Shown here one piece after another: positions 11,123 to 21,050 of a stretch of 64,000 bases of DNA. This stretch comes from Phragmites australis. Taxonomy: Eukaryota; Streptophyta; Magnoliopsida; Poales; Poaceae. Every line of letters starts with the position of its first letter. Position 1 is the stretch's first letter. The DNA is taken from assembly GCF_958298935.1 (NCBI RefSeq), contig NC_084934.1:1614501-1678500 (forward strand), given 5' to 3'. Position numbers and translations under genes: made by a program. The notes below the pieces were generated by a model. The model worked only from the letters and a program-made list of their open reading frames with translations. It ran no database searches and had not been told where the DNA came from.

Positions 11123-11148
11123 CTAATTAAGCCCAACGGCTTAATTAG
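11123..11148. promoter_or_regulatory. Perfect 11-bp inverted repeat in U3
   Basis: CTAATTAAGCC (11123-11133), loop CAAC, GGCTTAATTAG (11138-11148). It lies about 70 bp upstream of the TATA box and contains CCCAACGG at its centre, close to the plant MSA/MYB-type core AACGG. It could be a dimeric factor site; the role is inferred. Confidence 0.6.
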
Positions 11149-11216
11149 AGCCTTGACCCGCGCCCTGATCGGGGGCGTCCAGCCCATTTTGGCTGGTGGG
11201 CCCCCGTCGCCAGCGC

Positions 11217-11223
11217 TATAAAA
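11217..11223 (+). promoter_or_regulatory. TATA box of the copia promoter
   Basis: TATAAAA within GCGCTATAAAAAGAGG, in a GC-rich setting. A start of transcription about 30 nt downstream would leave the ATG at 11458 as the first AUG in the RNA. The same box sits in the 3' LTR near 17202. Confidence 0.75.
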
Positions 11224-11457
11224 AGAGGTGGGGGCCGGGGCGCTCGACACGAGGTTCACCGCGCCGCTAGTCACCCCACCGACACCTAAACCCTAACCGA
11301 TCTAGAGGAGAGGGCGCTGTGCCGACGGGAAGCTCCACCTGGCCCTCTGCGTCACGCCCTGGACTACGTGCGCCTACGTCACCATCGTCGCACGCCGGCG
11401 AGCCCTTCTGCCCCGACCGTCGCTGCCCTAGCGCAGAGCTCCACCGACGAAGCAGAG

Positions 11458-11500
11458 ATGGCGGGTTCTAGCAACCCTACTCCAACCACTGGAGTCTCAG
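11458..11500 (+). CDS. Predicted first coding exon inside the 5' LTR
   Basis: Opens at ATG 11458 and encodes MAGSSNPTPTTGVS plus the first base of a split Gly codon, ending at the donor CAG|GTATGA. Spliced to the acceptor TTTTCAG|G at 12733/12734, it continues in frame through Gly-Gly-Tyr-Asn-Leu into the polyprotein. Unspliced, the same ATG gives only 29 codons before TAG at 11545. It is the first ATG after the TATA box. The exon structure is inferred from splice consensus and frame, not from RNA. Confidence 0.65.
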
Positions 11501-11591
11501 GTATGAACCCATCCATCTCCCCCCTCTCTCCCTTCTACTCTCGGTAGTGCGGTCATCAGATTGTTGAAGATGAACATCACATGTCTAACAA

Positions 11592-11604
11592 TGGCATCAG
11601 AGCC
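11592..11604 (+). other. Primer-binding site (initiator tRNA-Met)
   Basis: TGGCATCAGAGCC, one base after the 5' LTR. It matches the plant tRNA-iMet-type site TGGTATCAGAGCC except at the fourth base. This is the usual primer for copia elements. Confidence 0.85.
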
Positions 11605-12359
11605 CACAACCAAACCCTAATCCTAACAGTTCATCTTCGACTAGAAGGGGGGGGGGGATGTCTCACCTCTTCTGGCCGTAGATCACCGCCGTGGGCGGCA
11701 GAGTACTCGCACCGCCGCTCGACGGCGTGCGGCACAGAGCCGAGCCCCGAGCGCCTCCTCCGCGGACTCAAGGGGTCAGGCACCACCGTGAAGCCACTCG
11801 ACGGCGGCGCGCTCACCCCTAGGGGAGCGCGCACGCCGGCGAGGAGCCTCACGGCGGCACCGTCTCTCCTCTCTGGCGCCGGTCGCCGCGGTCGTCACCG
11901 TGTCGCCGCTCAGTCTCGCGAGAGAGAGAGGAGATCGAATGGGTTAGGGTTAGGGCGAGGGGCGCGGCGACGTCGGGTTTTGTTCGGCCGAGATCGCCGC
12001 TGCGCCGTCCGATCCAAATGAATGGCTGAGATCGACGCGGGCGGGCGCGGGGGCGCGCTGACGGGCCGAATTGGCGACACAGGCCCAGGTTGCGGCCTGG
12101 GCGCGCGTCGGCCGTCGCGGGCGCGTCCGCCGCGGGCCGCTAGCGGGCCAAATCTCCGGCCGGGCCGTCAAACAGTAAAGGTTTTCGACCAAAAAATAAT
12201 AATAATAAAGCTGGGCCCAACAGTAACGGGCCGAAAGTGAAATGGATGGGCTGTCAAGGCCGAAATGGCGTTTTCAACAGTATAAAAGTATCTATACTGT
12301 TTAGCATTTTCCAGAAAGTATTTAAATTGAAATATTGGTGTGATTTTTATGCAAAAAAT

Positions 12360-12670
12360 TTATCCAACGATAATTTTGCCCAGAAAATTATAAAGTCTAG
12401 AAATAATTCTGGAAAAATAGTATAAAGTATTTAAAATTGTTTTCCGCTGCGTATTTTCATTATTAAATTCAAACCAACGGGAGAATTTAATTCTGGAAAT
12501 GAAAATGATGATTATTATTATTATTTTGTTATTATTCTGACCAACGTTGATTAATAGCAATATTATAATAATATTAATGTATAATCTCATGTATTAATTC
12601 TATTTCTGCCCAACGGTGATATAGAATTAGTGCAGGGAACAGTTGTATGTTTTGATTTTAACCAACGTTG
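12360..12670. repeat. Dispersed CCAACG motifs in the leader
   Basis: CCAACG occurs near 12364, 12473, 12541, 12610 and 12662, several as CCAACGTTG or CCCAACGG, roughly every 50-110 bp. The LTR inverted-repeat loop carries the same core. Possible MYB-type binding sites or a remnant of a decayed tandem repeat. Confidence 0.45.
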
Positions 12671-12733
12671 CAATCAAGGCATGCAATTGTGGTGTCATTT
12701 CATGTTCTCACATTATTTGAATTGTATTTTCAG

Positions 12734-15700
12734 GAGGGTACAACTTGATGGGTTGTATCAATGAGATTCCAACTCTGAAAGGTGACAACTATTCAGAATG
12801 GAAAAAGAAGATCGACCTAGCCTTCATCTTGGCTGAGGTTGATTGGGTAGTCACCACACCGTGTCCTACAGATCCTGTGGCACCGGTGAGGGAGACAAAC
12901 GAGGCTGATGCTGCTTGGGCAACCAGAGATAGGGATTATCAATCCCAAAAGATGGCCTATGACCTTGAGCATAGGAAGTGGGTCACTGCCAACAAGAAAT
13001 GTTTGGCAGTGATAAAGAACACGATTGAGCCTGCTATTGTGGGTTCGATCCCAGAGTGTGACACTGTCACTGAGTACCTGAACAGAATAAAGAGTCAGTT
13101 TACTGGCTCTTCAAAGACTTATGCTACCCAGCTGATAAAGCAGCTGGTAACAGAAAGATACTCAGGTGGAGGCAGTGGCATAAGAGAGCACATACTGAGG
13201 ATGAGCAACTTGGCATCCAAGCTCAAACCAATGGATCTGGCTCTAAAGGATGAGTTCCTTATCCATTTGATTTTTGCTTCTTTGCCAAAAGAGTTTGATA
13301 CATTTGTTGTGAACTACAACATACAGCCCGAGAAGTGGGATTTAGAGAAGCTCATTGCTATGTGTGTGCAAGAAGAGGAAAGGATAAAAGCTTCACATGG
13401 TGGTTCCATCAACTATGTGAAAGAGAATAACAAGAAAAAGAATTTCGATGCCAACTCTCCAAAGGGCAAGGGCAAAGGCCCCATGCAGCATCAACAAAAG
13501 AAATTCACAGTGGAGAAAGATCAGTGTCTTCATTGCAAGAAAACGGGGCATTACAAGAAAGACTGTCCCGAATTCTTGAAAATGATAATGGCAAAGAAAG
13601 GTGAGAACATTATTACGTTCATAAATGAAATCCTGTATGTGAGTTATTCGAAATCTACATGGTGGATTGACTCAGGAGCAACTGTTCATGTTGCAAACTC
13701 ATTACAGGGATTCCGTTCGACGAGGACTACGCAAAGAAGCGAAAGACACGTTAAAGTCGCAAATGGAGTCCAAGCAGATGTTGAAGCCGTTGGCGACCTT
13801 CCTCTGGAGCTTGCTGATGGATTCACATTAATTCTTAGAGATGTGCTTTATGTCCCCTCTTTACAGAGGAATTTGATTAGTGTTTCATGTTTGGACAATG
13901 ACGGATATGATTGCCATTTTGGAAATGGCAAATGTAAGATAACATTCAATAATGCATGTGTTGGGATTGCTATCTTACAAAATGAGTTATATTTGTTATC
14001 ACTACGTGATGAAGTAAATGTTATATGTGATAGTGAAAACGTATCCTCGTCTGCGGATGTAAACAGAAAACGAAAGCGAACTCAAGATGCGTCGTCGAAA
14101 TTATGGCACTGTCGTTTAGGCCATATTTCGAGGGGGAGAATAGAGAGACTAGTAAAGAATGATATTCTTCCTCCATTAGAGTTCGCAGACTTAGAGCAAT
14201 GCAGAGATTGCATAAAAGGAAAATATGTAAAGAAAATTAAGAAAAATGCCAAACGAAGCACAGGAATATTAGAAATAATCCACACAGACATATGTGGTCC
14301 ATTTCCTGTGAAAAGTGTGGATGGTTTTGACTCGTTCATAACATTCACAGATGATTACTCCCGTTTTGGCTATATTTATCCAATTAAAGAAAGAACAGAA
14401 GCATTGGATAAATTTAAGATATTCAAAGCAGAAGTTGAGAACCAACACAGTTTAAAGATTAAGATAGTCAGATCTGACCATGGAGGGGAGTACTACGGTC
14501 GTCATACCCCGTATGGACAGATTCCTGGACCTTTTGCAAGGTTCTTACAAGAAAATGGAATAGTAGCCCAGTATTCTACACCGGGCGAGCCTCAGCAAAA
14601 TGGAGTAGCTGAAAGGCGTAACCGTACCCTGATGGATATGGTGCGTAGTATGATGAGTTACTCATCCCTACCATTGGGTCTATGGATAGAAGCATTAAAG
14701 ACAGCAATCCATATTCTCAATAGAGTACCAAGTAAATCGGTGCCCAAGACACCGTATGAGTTGTGGACAGGGAGAGTACCCTCACTAAAGCATTTACGTG
14801 TGTGGGGGAGCCCAGCTGAGGCCAAGGTGTTTAACCCAAACATTGGGAAGCTAGATCCCAAAACAGTTAGTTGCCATTTCATTGGCTATCCTGAAAGATC
14901 GAAAGGTTATCGTTTCTACTGCCCTGATAGACATACAAAGTTTGTGGAAACGAGACACGCAATCTTCCTAGAAGATGAGATGATGAGGGGGAGCGTGGTA
15001 GCTCGAGAGTTTGACCTTGAGGAGAAGCGGGAATATGTGCCCACTCCGTTGACTCATGAGCCATTCTTCTCACTACTCGTTGTAGCTGCACCGACAGTGG
15101 AAGACACTGTGATGCAAGCACCTGTTGTTGTCCCTCCTGTGGCAACAATGAATGAAGATGTGGAACCTGTGCTTCAGGAACCCATGGAAGCTATTGCCAT
15201 AGATCAAGGGGAGCAACAACAGCCTCAACTTGAAAATGTTCCAAATGTGGAGGCTCCTAGAAGGTCTCAAAGAGTGAGAAGATCAGCTATCCCTGACGAT
15301 TATAAAGTGTATAACATCGAAGAGTTTCAAATGGAAGGTGATCCTACCTCGTTTGAAGAAGCCATGAGAAGCGAACACTCATCCAAGTGGCTTGAGGCCA
15401 TGGAAGATGAGATAAGATCAATGAGTGCCAACGAGGTTTGGGACTTAGAGGAAATTCCTAAAGGAGCCAAAACAGTGGGCTGCAAATGGGTCTACAAAAT
15501 AAAATATGACTCCCAAGGGAATATAGAAAAGTATAAAGCGCGACTTGTGGCAAAAGGCTTTACGCAAAGAGAAGGGATTGATTACAATGAGACCTTTTCT
15601 CCAGTCTCATGTAAAGATTCCTTCAGAATCATAATGGCGCTGGTAGCCCACTATGATTTAGACTTGCATCAAATGGATGTAAAGACAGCATTCCTTAACG

Positions 15701-16905
15701 GGGATTTAGACGAGAGTGTCTATATGGCACAACCGAAAGGCTTTGTCGTAAAAGGAAAAGAACGTCTGGGATGCCGCTTAAAGAAATCCATTTATGGGTT
15801 GAAACAGGCTTCAAGGCAGTGGTACTTGAAGTTTGATAAGACAATAAGACAGTTTGGGTTCAAAGAAAATGTAGAGGACAATTGTGTATATTCAAAGTTT
15901 AAAAGTGGAAATTATATCTTTCTGATCTTATATGTGGATGACATCTTGCTTGCGAGTAGTGATGTCAGCCTAATGAAAGAAACAAAGAAGTTCTTGTCCT
16001 CGAACTTTGATATGAAAGATCTCGGTGAAGCTACATATGTTCTGGGAATTGAGATACACCGAGATAGAAGCAAAGGGGTATTAGGACTGTCACAAAAGGC
16101 ATACATAGAAAAGGTCTTGAAAAAGTTCAGTATGCATAAGTGTAGTGCCTCACCTGCACCCATAGTCAAGGGCGATAGATATGGGGATTTTCAATGCCCA
16201 AAGAATCAATACGAGATCGATCAAATGAAAGTGGTACCATATGCTTCAGCTGTCGGGAGCTTACAGTATGCGCAAGTTTGTACACGCCCTGACATAGCTT
16301 TTGTCACCGGGTTACTTGGCAGATTTCAAAGTAATCCAGGACCAGAACACTGGAAATTGGTAAAGAAGGTCTTGCGTTACTTGCAAGGCACAAAAGGCCT
16401 CATGCTAACGTACAGAAAATCAGATTCCTTGCACATAGTAGGGTACTCGGATTCTGATTATGCGGGAGATGATAGAAAGTCCACGTCAGGGTACGTGTTT
16501 ACTCTCGCAGGAGGAGCAATATCATGGAAAAGCTCCAAACAAACCGTCACTACATCGTCCACAATGTATGCCGAGTTTGTAGCATGTTACGAGGCAACGG
16601 GGCAGGTGAACTGGCTAAAGAAGTTCGTACCCGGTTTAAAGGTGGTTGATGACATCTATAGACCACTAAAGTTATACTGCGATAATTATCCAGCAGTACA
16701 GTACGCTCACAACAATAAGTCAAGTGGTGCTGCCAAACACATTGACATAAAGTATTACGTTGTGAAGGATAAAGTCCGGGATCAAATCATAAGTCTCGAG
16801 CATATAAGTACAGCAAGGATGCTCGCGGATCCGCTAACGAAAGGCTTACCACCCAACGTGTTCAAGGAACATGTAGCCGGCATGGGGTTAAGGGATAGCC
16901 TGTGA
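12734..16905 (+). CDS. Ty1/copia Gag-Pol polyprotein (second exon)
   Basis: One uninterrupted frame to TGA at 16903-16905. The first in-exon ATG is at 12748; TTG precedes it at 12745. Numbering residues from 12745: a UBN2-type Gag domain (about 5-230), a CCHC zinc knuckle [14 protein letters not shown] (261-274), an aspartic protease with DSGA (Asp 309), a GAG-pre-integrase block LWHCRLGH, an integrase with Asp 515 (HTD), Asp 578 (RSDHGGEY) and Glu 623 (NGVAERRN), a reverse transcriptase with [10 protein letters not shown] (Asp 978) and YVDD (1063-1066), and RNase H with Asp 1236/1238, Glu 1277 and Asp 1313. All catalytic residues are present, so the enzyme set looks functional. The 44-residue spacing between the second Asp and Glu of integrase reflects a lineage insertion. 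Expression probably needs the upstream LTR exon. Confidence 0.95.
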
Positions 16906-17078
16906 TTCCTGGACTACTAGGGCCCAAAAGTCAAAGAATCTGTTTCAAAATAGAGACGTGCTTGTAGCTACCAAATCTATCGGCGATTGACCGTGACGAT
17001 GAAGTATGCTCTATGCAACTATCTGTGATGGAATGGGATAAAAGTAAAAGTTTAAAAGTAAAAGTGTAGAGTGAGATC

Positions 17079-17089
17079 AAGGGGGAGAA
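17079..17089 (+). other. Polypurine tract of the copia element
   Basis: AAGGGGGAGAA directly abuts the 3' LTR. It is the expected primer for plus-strand DNA synthesis. Confidence 0.9.
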
Positions 17090-17575
17090 TGTTAGACTGA
17101 TCTCTCACTAATTAAGCCCAACGGCTTAATTAGAGCCTTGACCCGCGCCCTGATCGGGGGCGTCCAGCCCATTTTGGCTGGTGGGCCCCCGTCGCCAGCG
17201 CTATAAAAAGAGGTGGGGGCCGGGGCGCTCGACACGAGGTTCACCGCGCCGCTAGTCACCCCACCGACACCTAAACCCTAACCGATCTAGAGGAGAGGGC
17301 GCTGTGCCGACGGGAAGCTCCACCTGGCCCTCTGCGTCACGCCCTGGACTACGTGCGCCTACGTCACCATCGTCGCACGCCGGCGAGCCCTTCTGCCCCG
17401 ACCGTCGCTGCCCTAGCGCAGAGCTCCACCGACGAAGCAGAGATGGCGGGTTCTAGCAACCCTACTCCAACCACTGGAGTCTCAGGTATGAACCCATCCA
17501 TCTCCCCCCTCTCTCCCTTCTACTCTCGGTAGTGCGGTCATCAGATTGTTGAAGATGAACATCACATGTCTAATA
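17090..17575 (+). repeat. 3' LTR of the copia element
   Basis: 486 bp, identical to the 5' LTR by my base-by-base reading except that the end is TAATA instead of TAACA. The altered terminal dinucleotide (TA instead of CA) would be expected to hinder integrase end-processing only if this copy served as template for that end. Confidence 0.97.
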
Positions 17576-18095
17576 AGTTCATCCCACGACCTGAGGAATT
17601 CTAGTAGCTCAGAATAACAAATTCAGTTAATCCCACAAATTCAGTTCTTCCGGTGGTTCTTCACTGCTGGGAGAGGCTGCGGCTTCAAAGCCTTCCCCAT
17701 GTCTGGCCTCGAGGCATTTAAGCATGGGTACGTAACAGCTACTAATGCTATCTTATCTATCAATTCTATGCCAATTAGATAGACCGCAAAGAGGAGGGAC
17801 CAGATGACATCCCTCTACCACAAGACGAATCTGACAATGTAACCCATCCGAATCCCCCCCCAACTCTCACCTTGACGGCCGTGTCAATGGGGTGCTTGCG
17901 CTGCTGGGCGTCGGAGACGTGGCAAATGGCCCCGACCACGGTGATCCCCTTGGCCCTGAGCTCCTCCGCCGCCTCGTCCACGTTCTTCTGCAGCACGTCC
18001 GGCCCAATAAAAGCTTGATTATTTTCGCTCTAGTTTCTACCGGCAAAGTAACGGTCAGAAGAAAAAAATACCGTCTTGCTAAGTGAAACATTTTG
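17576..18095. repeat. Duplication unit D1, right part
   Basis: Begins with the second AGTTC and continues exactly where the sister copy at 20530 does. It carries the captured dehydrogenase exon. It ends at GAAACATTTT, after which gypsy sequence begins, whereas the sister copy continues into another leader repeat. Confidence 0.85.
17871..17987 (-). pseudogene. Captured exon of a short-chain dehydrogenase/reductase, copy 1
   Basis: A single 39-codon exon on the minus strand, bounded by an acceptor (CTGCAG|AAG at 17988/17987) and a donor (AAG|GTGAG at 17871/17870). The peptide runs from KNVDEAAEELRAKG through ICHVSDAQQRKHPIDTAV to its last Lys. It matches the stretch between the cofactor-binding fold and the NAG region of plant tropinone-reductase-like SDR enzymes, which commonly read KNVDEAV...VCHVSNAQ. 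No flanking SDR exon was found within the unit. It is a gene fragment carried by the repeat, with the surrounding sequence looking like its introns. Confidence 0.75.
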
Positions 18096-19297
18096 TGCCG
18101 ATCCAGAAATCAAGGGGGCCTAGGAATTCAGGATCTAGGTACTAAGAATATTGTCTTACTCAGTAACCTGGGTGACCTTCGACTTCGGCCCGAGCAGAGA
18201 TCAAGGCCGAGTAGAGCTGCTCGGTGCAGGAGACGGCGCTACCGGTCTCGACAGGCACGGAGATAGGGCCTGCGGGGCCCGGCATCTTAACCGTGAGATA
18301 GGCATAGTGCGTGACCACTATGAACCGGGCGAGCACCGGGCGCCCGAGTATAGCGTTGTAGGGGAGAGGGACTTTCGCGACATCGAAGATGACGTTCTCC
18401 GTCCGGAAATTGTCCCGGCTCCCGAATGTGACAGGCAGCTCGACCTGCCCGAGGGGCAGAGTGTGCCCCGGTGTCACCCTGTAGAAGGGGAGCGACGGCT
18501 TTAGGCGCCTGGAAGACACCTGCAGTTTCTCGAAGGCCTCTTGGGACAGGAGGTTTAGGCCTGCACCCCCATCGATCTGCACTCTGCTGACCTTCACATT
18601 GCAGATTGTGGGGGACACTACCAGAGGTAGTCGCCCCACGCCTGCAGTACTTGCGGGGTGGTCTGCCAGACTGAAGGTGATCAGGGTTTCCGACCACCTC
18701 AGAGGCCTTGCGGCCGCAGTGCTCGGGGTTGCCGAGCACACCTCCCGCCGCATGGTCTTGACGCAGCGACGAGAGGAGGGCGTGTAGGCGCCTCCGTCGA
18801 TGAAGGCGACGGTGTGCTCGGGCTCCTGGAACCCGAGTTCTTGGTTCTCGGGGGCGGCTCTGTCGTCGCCGCCCCTGCGGCGCTCCTCGCGCTCCTTCTG
18901 GCGTCGCTCGACAAGGCCCTTGACCGACCGGCACTTAGTGAGGTCGTGCCAATCAGTCTGGTGGATCTCGCACCACTTTCCCGGTTCGGGCCTCGCGGGA
19001 GCGGGAGCCCTTGCGGGAGCTGGAGTCCTTGCGGGAGCGGGCCTTCTGTCGGTAGCCGCCCGGCGTGTCGGCCTGCGGTCAGGGCCCTCCGCCTGCCTCT
19101 GGGCGGGGCCCTCTGTCGGTACAACCGAGGCAGCATCGCGCCTTCTTCTCCTTTTCTTTTCCCGCCTTTCGAAGCGGGAAAAACATGGTTGGTCGGCAGC
19201 GGGTTGCTCAGGGCGCGGGACATACCACGCCGAGCCTCCGCTGCCTTCGCGCACTTGTCGGCCAATGCGAAGAGCTCCGCGGTGGTTTCGCGCACTT
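18096..19297 (-). pseudogene. Ty3/gypsy gag-protease fragment
   Basis: A 364-codon open frame (18160-19254, minus) encoding the basic end of Gag with WCEIHQTDWHDLTKC, then a retropepsin-like domain with VQIDGGAGLNLLS and ILGRP. It is close to the same region of the element at 31661-36906, sharing the GGAYTPSSR and NVKVSRV blocks. It is an orphan fragment with no LTR, RT or integrase attached, inserted between duplication units D1 and D2. The Asp-Gly-Gly active-site form is usual in this Tat/RIRE2-like lineage. Confidence 0.85.
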
Positions 19298-19474
19298 GTC
19301 GGATTTCTCTTGAAGAAAGATAAAGATATTGGAACTAGGGTTTAGGTTTCACATGAAATGATATAAAAGATTGACTGATTCATTAATATGTGTGGCCTAC
19401 AAAATTAATATATTATTTTAATATCATAAACTCAGGTGTTATGGTACAATGACATGTAGATTTGATTAGGACCT
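19298..19474. other. Short non-coding linker
   Basis: The first 65 bp (to about 19362) repeat 21660-21722 almost exactly. The remainder is AT-rich and unassigned. Confidence 0.6.
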
Positions 19475-19633
19475 ATATGTCTGTCGGAGGATGAACTCCA
19501 CAAGCGGGGATTCGAGGGGACCCCCTTTGAGATTCAGCCAGGGGGATGATTCTGAATCCGCTTCGTACGGGAGATAAATGTGAGTAAATGAGAGGCAGGT
19601 GGATTGGATGATCGGATGCAGGAGGAAGTAAAT
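19475..19633 (-). mobile_element. Gypsy LTR 3'-end fragment
   Basis: Begins GTCGGAGGATGAACTCCAC and continues with GGACCCCCTTTGAGATTC. It matches the reverse-oriented LTR ends at 36907 and 40612 of the large gypsy elements. It is fused directly to the locus 3 gene fragment at 19634, so the 124-codon frame spanning both is chimeric. Confidence 0.8.
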
Positions 19634-19840
19634 GCTGCGACGAAGCAGCGAGATGTATGTGATTGGCAGCTTCCCGGTCCTCTCAAGAGCAAACTCCAAC
19701 TGAGAGAGTGCCATCTCGAGCCTCTCGATGCCGTGCCCTGCGGACGCCTTCTCCTCCAACTTGTTTGAGATGTACGATGACACTCCGCTCACGCCCTCCT
19801 GAGCGACGGCCGAAGCCACCACTCCCACCATTTCCGCCAT
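19634..19840 (-). pseudogene. DUF1719-like locus 3, N-terminal fragment
   Basis: The first 69 codons of the family, from MAEMVGVVASAV to SLLRR, nearly identical to locus 2 (Thr for Ala near residue 61). They are then fused in frame to gypsy LTR sequence. A 124-residue chimeric product would be possible if transcribed, because the leader is intact and shared with locus 2. It contains only the Rx-like N terminus. Confidence 0.85.
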
Positions 19841-21050
19841 TATTGGGTGACGAGCTAATCGACCAGATAGCTAGCTACACATAGCAGTAGGAAATTTAGA
19901 AAGTAGCGAGAAAGGCAGAGGAAATTTTCTACCTAGATCCTAACACGGAGGAGGCGACGACTGCGGATTCCTAAGCGCGACGACAGCAACACCAATGGTC
20001 GAGGGAGGGTGGCTGGTCCTGACGGAACCTGATGTGGTTAGCTTCGCAGAGGGTCTATGTATGGATGGCAACGGGTCGGATCGGGTCGGGTGCGGGTTGA
20101 GCTAAAACCCACTTATCATGAAACCTGAAATTTAAAATCTAATCCGCGCCTAAATTGCTATTTTGGTTGAATTATAGCCGCATCCGAATCCGACGGGGAC
20201 CGAAAACTGGCGGAGACCTGTCGGGTCTGGCAACAGACCTTGTTTAACCAGAGTGCAGCAACTGAGCAGCAGAATTACAAAACTTGTATGAATATTTTGT
20301 CAGGCTCCAATGATCACATCTTCAAAATAACAAATAGCAACAGAGTGCAGCAACCTGGCCAGACAAATTCAGTTCATACAAATTCAGCAACATGAACAGA
20401 GTAGCATAGCAACGGAATAACAAACAGAAATTCTGAGAGAATCAGTTCATACAAATTCAGCAACATGAGCAGAGTAGCATAGCAACAGAATAATAAACAC
20501 AAATTCTGATAGAATCAGTTCATACAAATTCAGTTCATCCCACGACCTGAGGAATTCTAGTAGCTCAGAATAACAAATTCAGTTAATCCCACAAATTCAG
20601 TTCTTCCGGTGGTTCTTCACTGCTGGGAGAGGCTGCGGCTTCAAAGCCTTCCCCATGTCTGGCCTTGAGGCATTTAAGCATGGGTACGTAACAGCTACTA
20701 ATGCTATCTTATCTATCAATTCTATGCCAATTAGATAGACCGCAAAGAGGAGGGACCAGATGACATCCCTCTACCACAAGACGAATCTGACAATGTAACC
20801 CATCCGAATCCCCCCCCCCCCAACTCTCACCTTGACGGCCGTGTCAATGGGGTGCTTGCGCTGCTGGGCGTCGGAGACGTGGCAAATGGCCCTGACCACG
20901 GTGATCCCCTTGGCCCTGAGCTCCTCCGCCGCCTCGTCCACGTTCTTCTGCAGCACGTCCGGCCCAATAAAAGCTTGATTATTTTCGCTCTAGTTTCTAC
21001 CGGCAAAGTAACGGTCAGAAGAAAAAAATACCGTCTTGCTAAGTGAAACA
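19841..21050. repeat. Duplication unit D2 (leader to captured exon)
   Basis: Near-copy of 10409-11104 plus 17576-18095 with the copia element absent, so it preserves the empty copia site. Small differences include a longer C run near 20811 and AGC/GGC-type changes. Confidence 0.9.
20831..20947 (-). pseudogene. Captured dehydrogenase exon, copy 2
   Basis: Same 117-bp exon and splice borders as at 17871-17987, with one clear amino-acid change (VVRAIC instead of VVGAIC). Confidence 0.75.

Larger units (their letters stand above)
11105..11590 (+). repeat. 5' LTR of the copia element
   Basis: 486 bp, TG...CA. It contains an 11-bp inverted repeat (11123-11148), a TATA box (11217-11223), a 5' leader without an upstream ATG, an ATG at 11458 in good context (GAGATGGCG) and a strong splice donor CAG|GTATGA at 11500/11501. 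The R/U5 boundaries cannot be set from sequence. Confidence 0.97.
11501..12733 (+). other. Predicted leader intron (1233 nt) carrying the primer-binding site
   Basis: The donor is GTATGA and the acceptor is TTTTCAG after an AT-rich, T-biased 3' half, as in plant introns. The region has no long frame in register with the polyprotein; TGA at 12718-12720 blocks the frame just upstream of the acceptor. Splicing would remove the primer-binding site at 11592, separating a translatable RNA from the genomic RNA. The 5' half (11600-12200) is GC-rich and the 3' half AT-rich. Confidence 0.6.
11105..17575 (+). mobile_element. Complete, young Ty1/copia LTR retrotransposon
   Basis: A 6471-bp element with 486-bp LTRs (11105-11590 and 17090-17575) that differ at one position by my reading: the penultimate base, CA versus TA. 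LTR ends are TGTTAGAC...GTCTAACA. A primer-binding site complementary to initiator tRNA-Met follows the 5' LTR, a polypurine tract precedes the 3' LTR, and the internal region has one uninterrupted gag-pro-int-RT-RNase H frame. Domain order with integrase before RT defines Ty1/copia. It is flanked by the 5-bp duplication AGTTC, and the pre-insertion site is present in a tandem paralogue near 20530. Near-identical LTRs and an intact polyprotein suggest a recent and possibly still competent element. Confidence 0.97.

Noticed and set aside
11581..12240. Frames on both strands in the copia leader
   Set aside because: They lie in the GC-rich half of the predicted intron, are not in register with Gag and have no motif.
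18287..19345. Long plus- and minus-strand frames overlapping the gypsy gag-protease fragment
   Set aside because: Shadows of the minus-strand Gag-Pro frame, which alone carries recognisable motifs.
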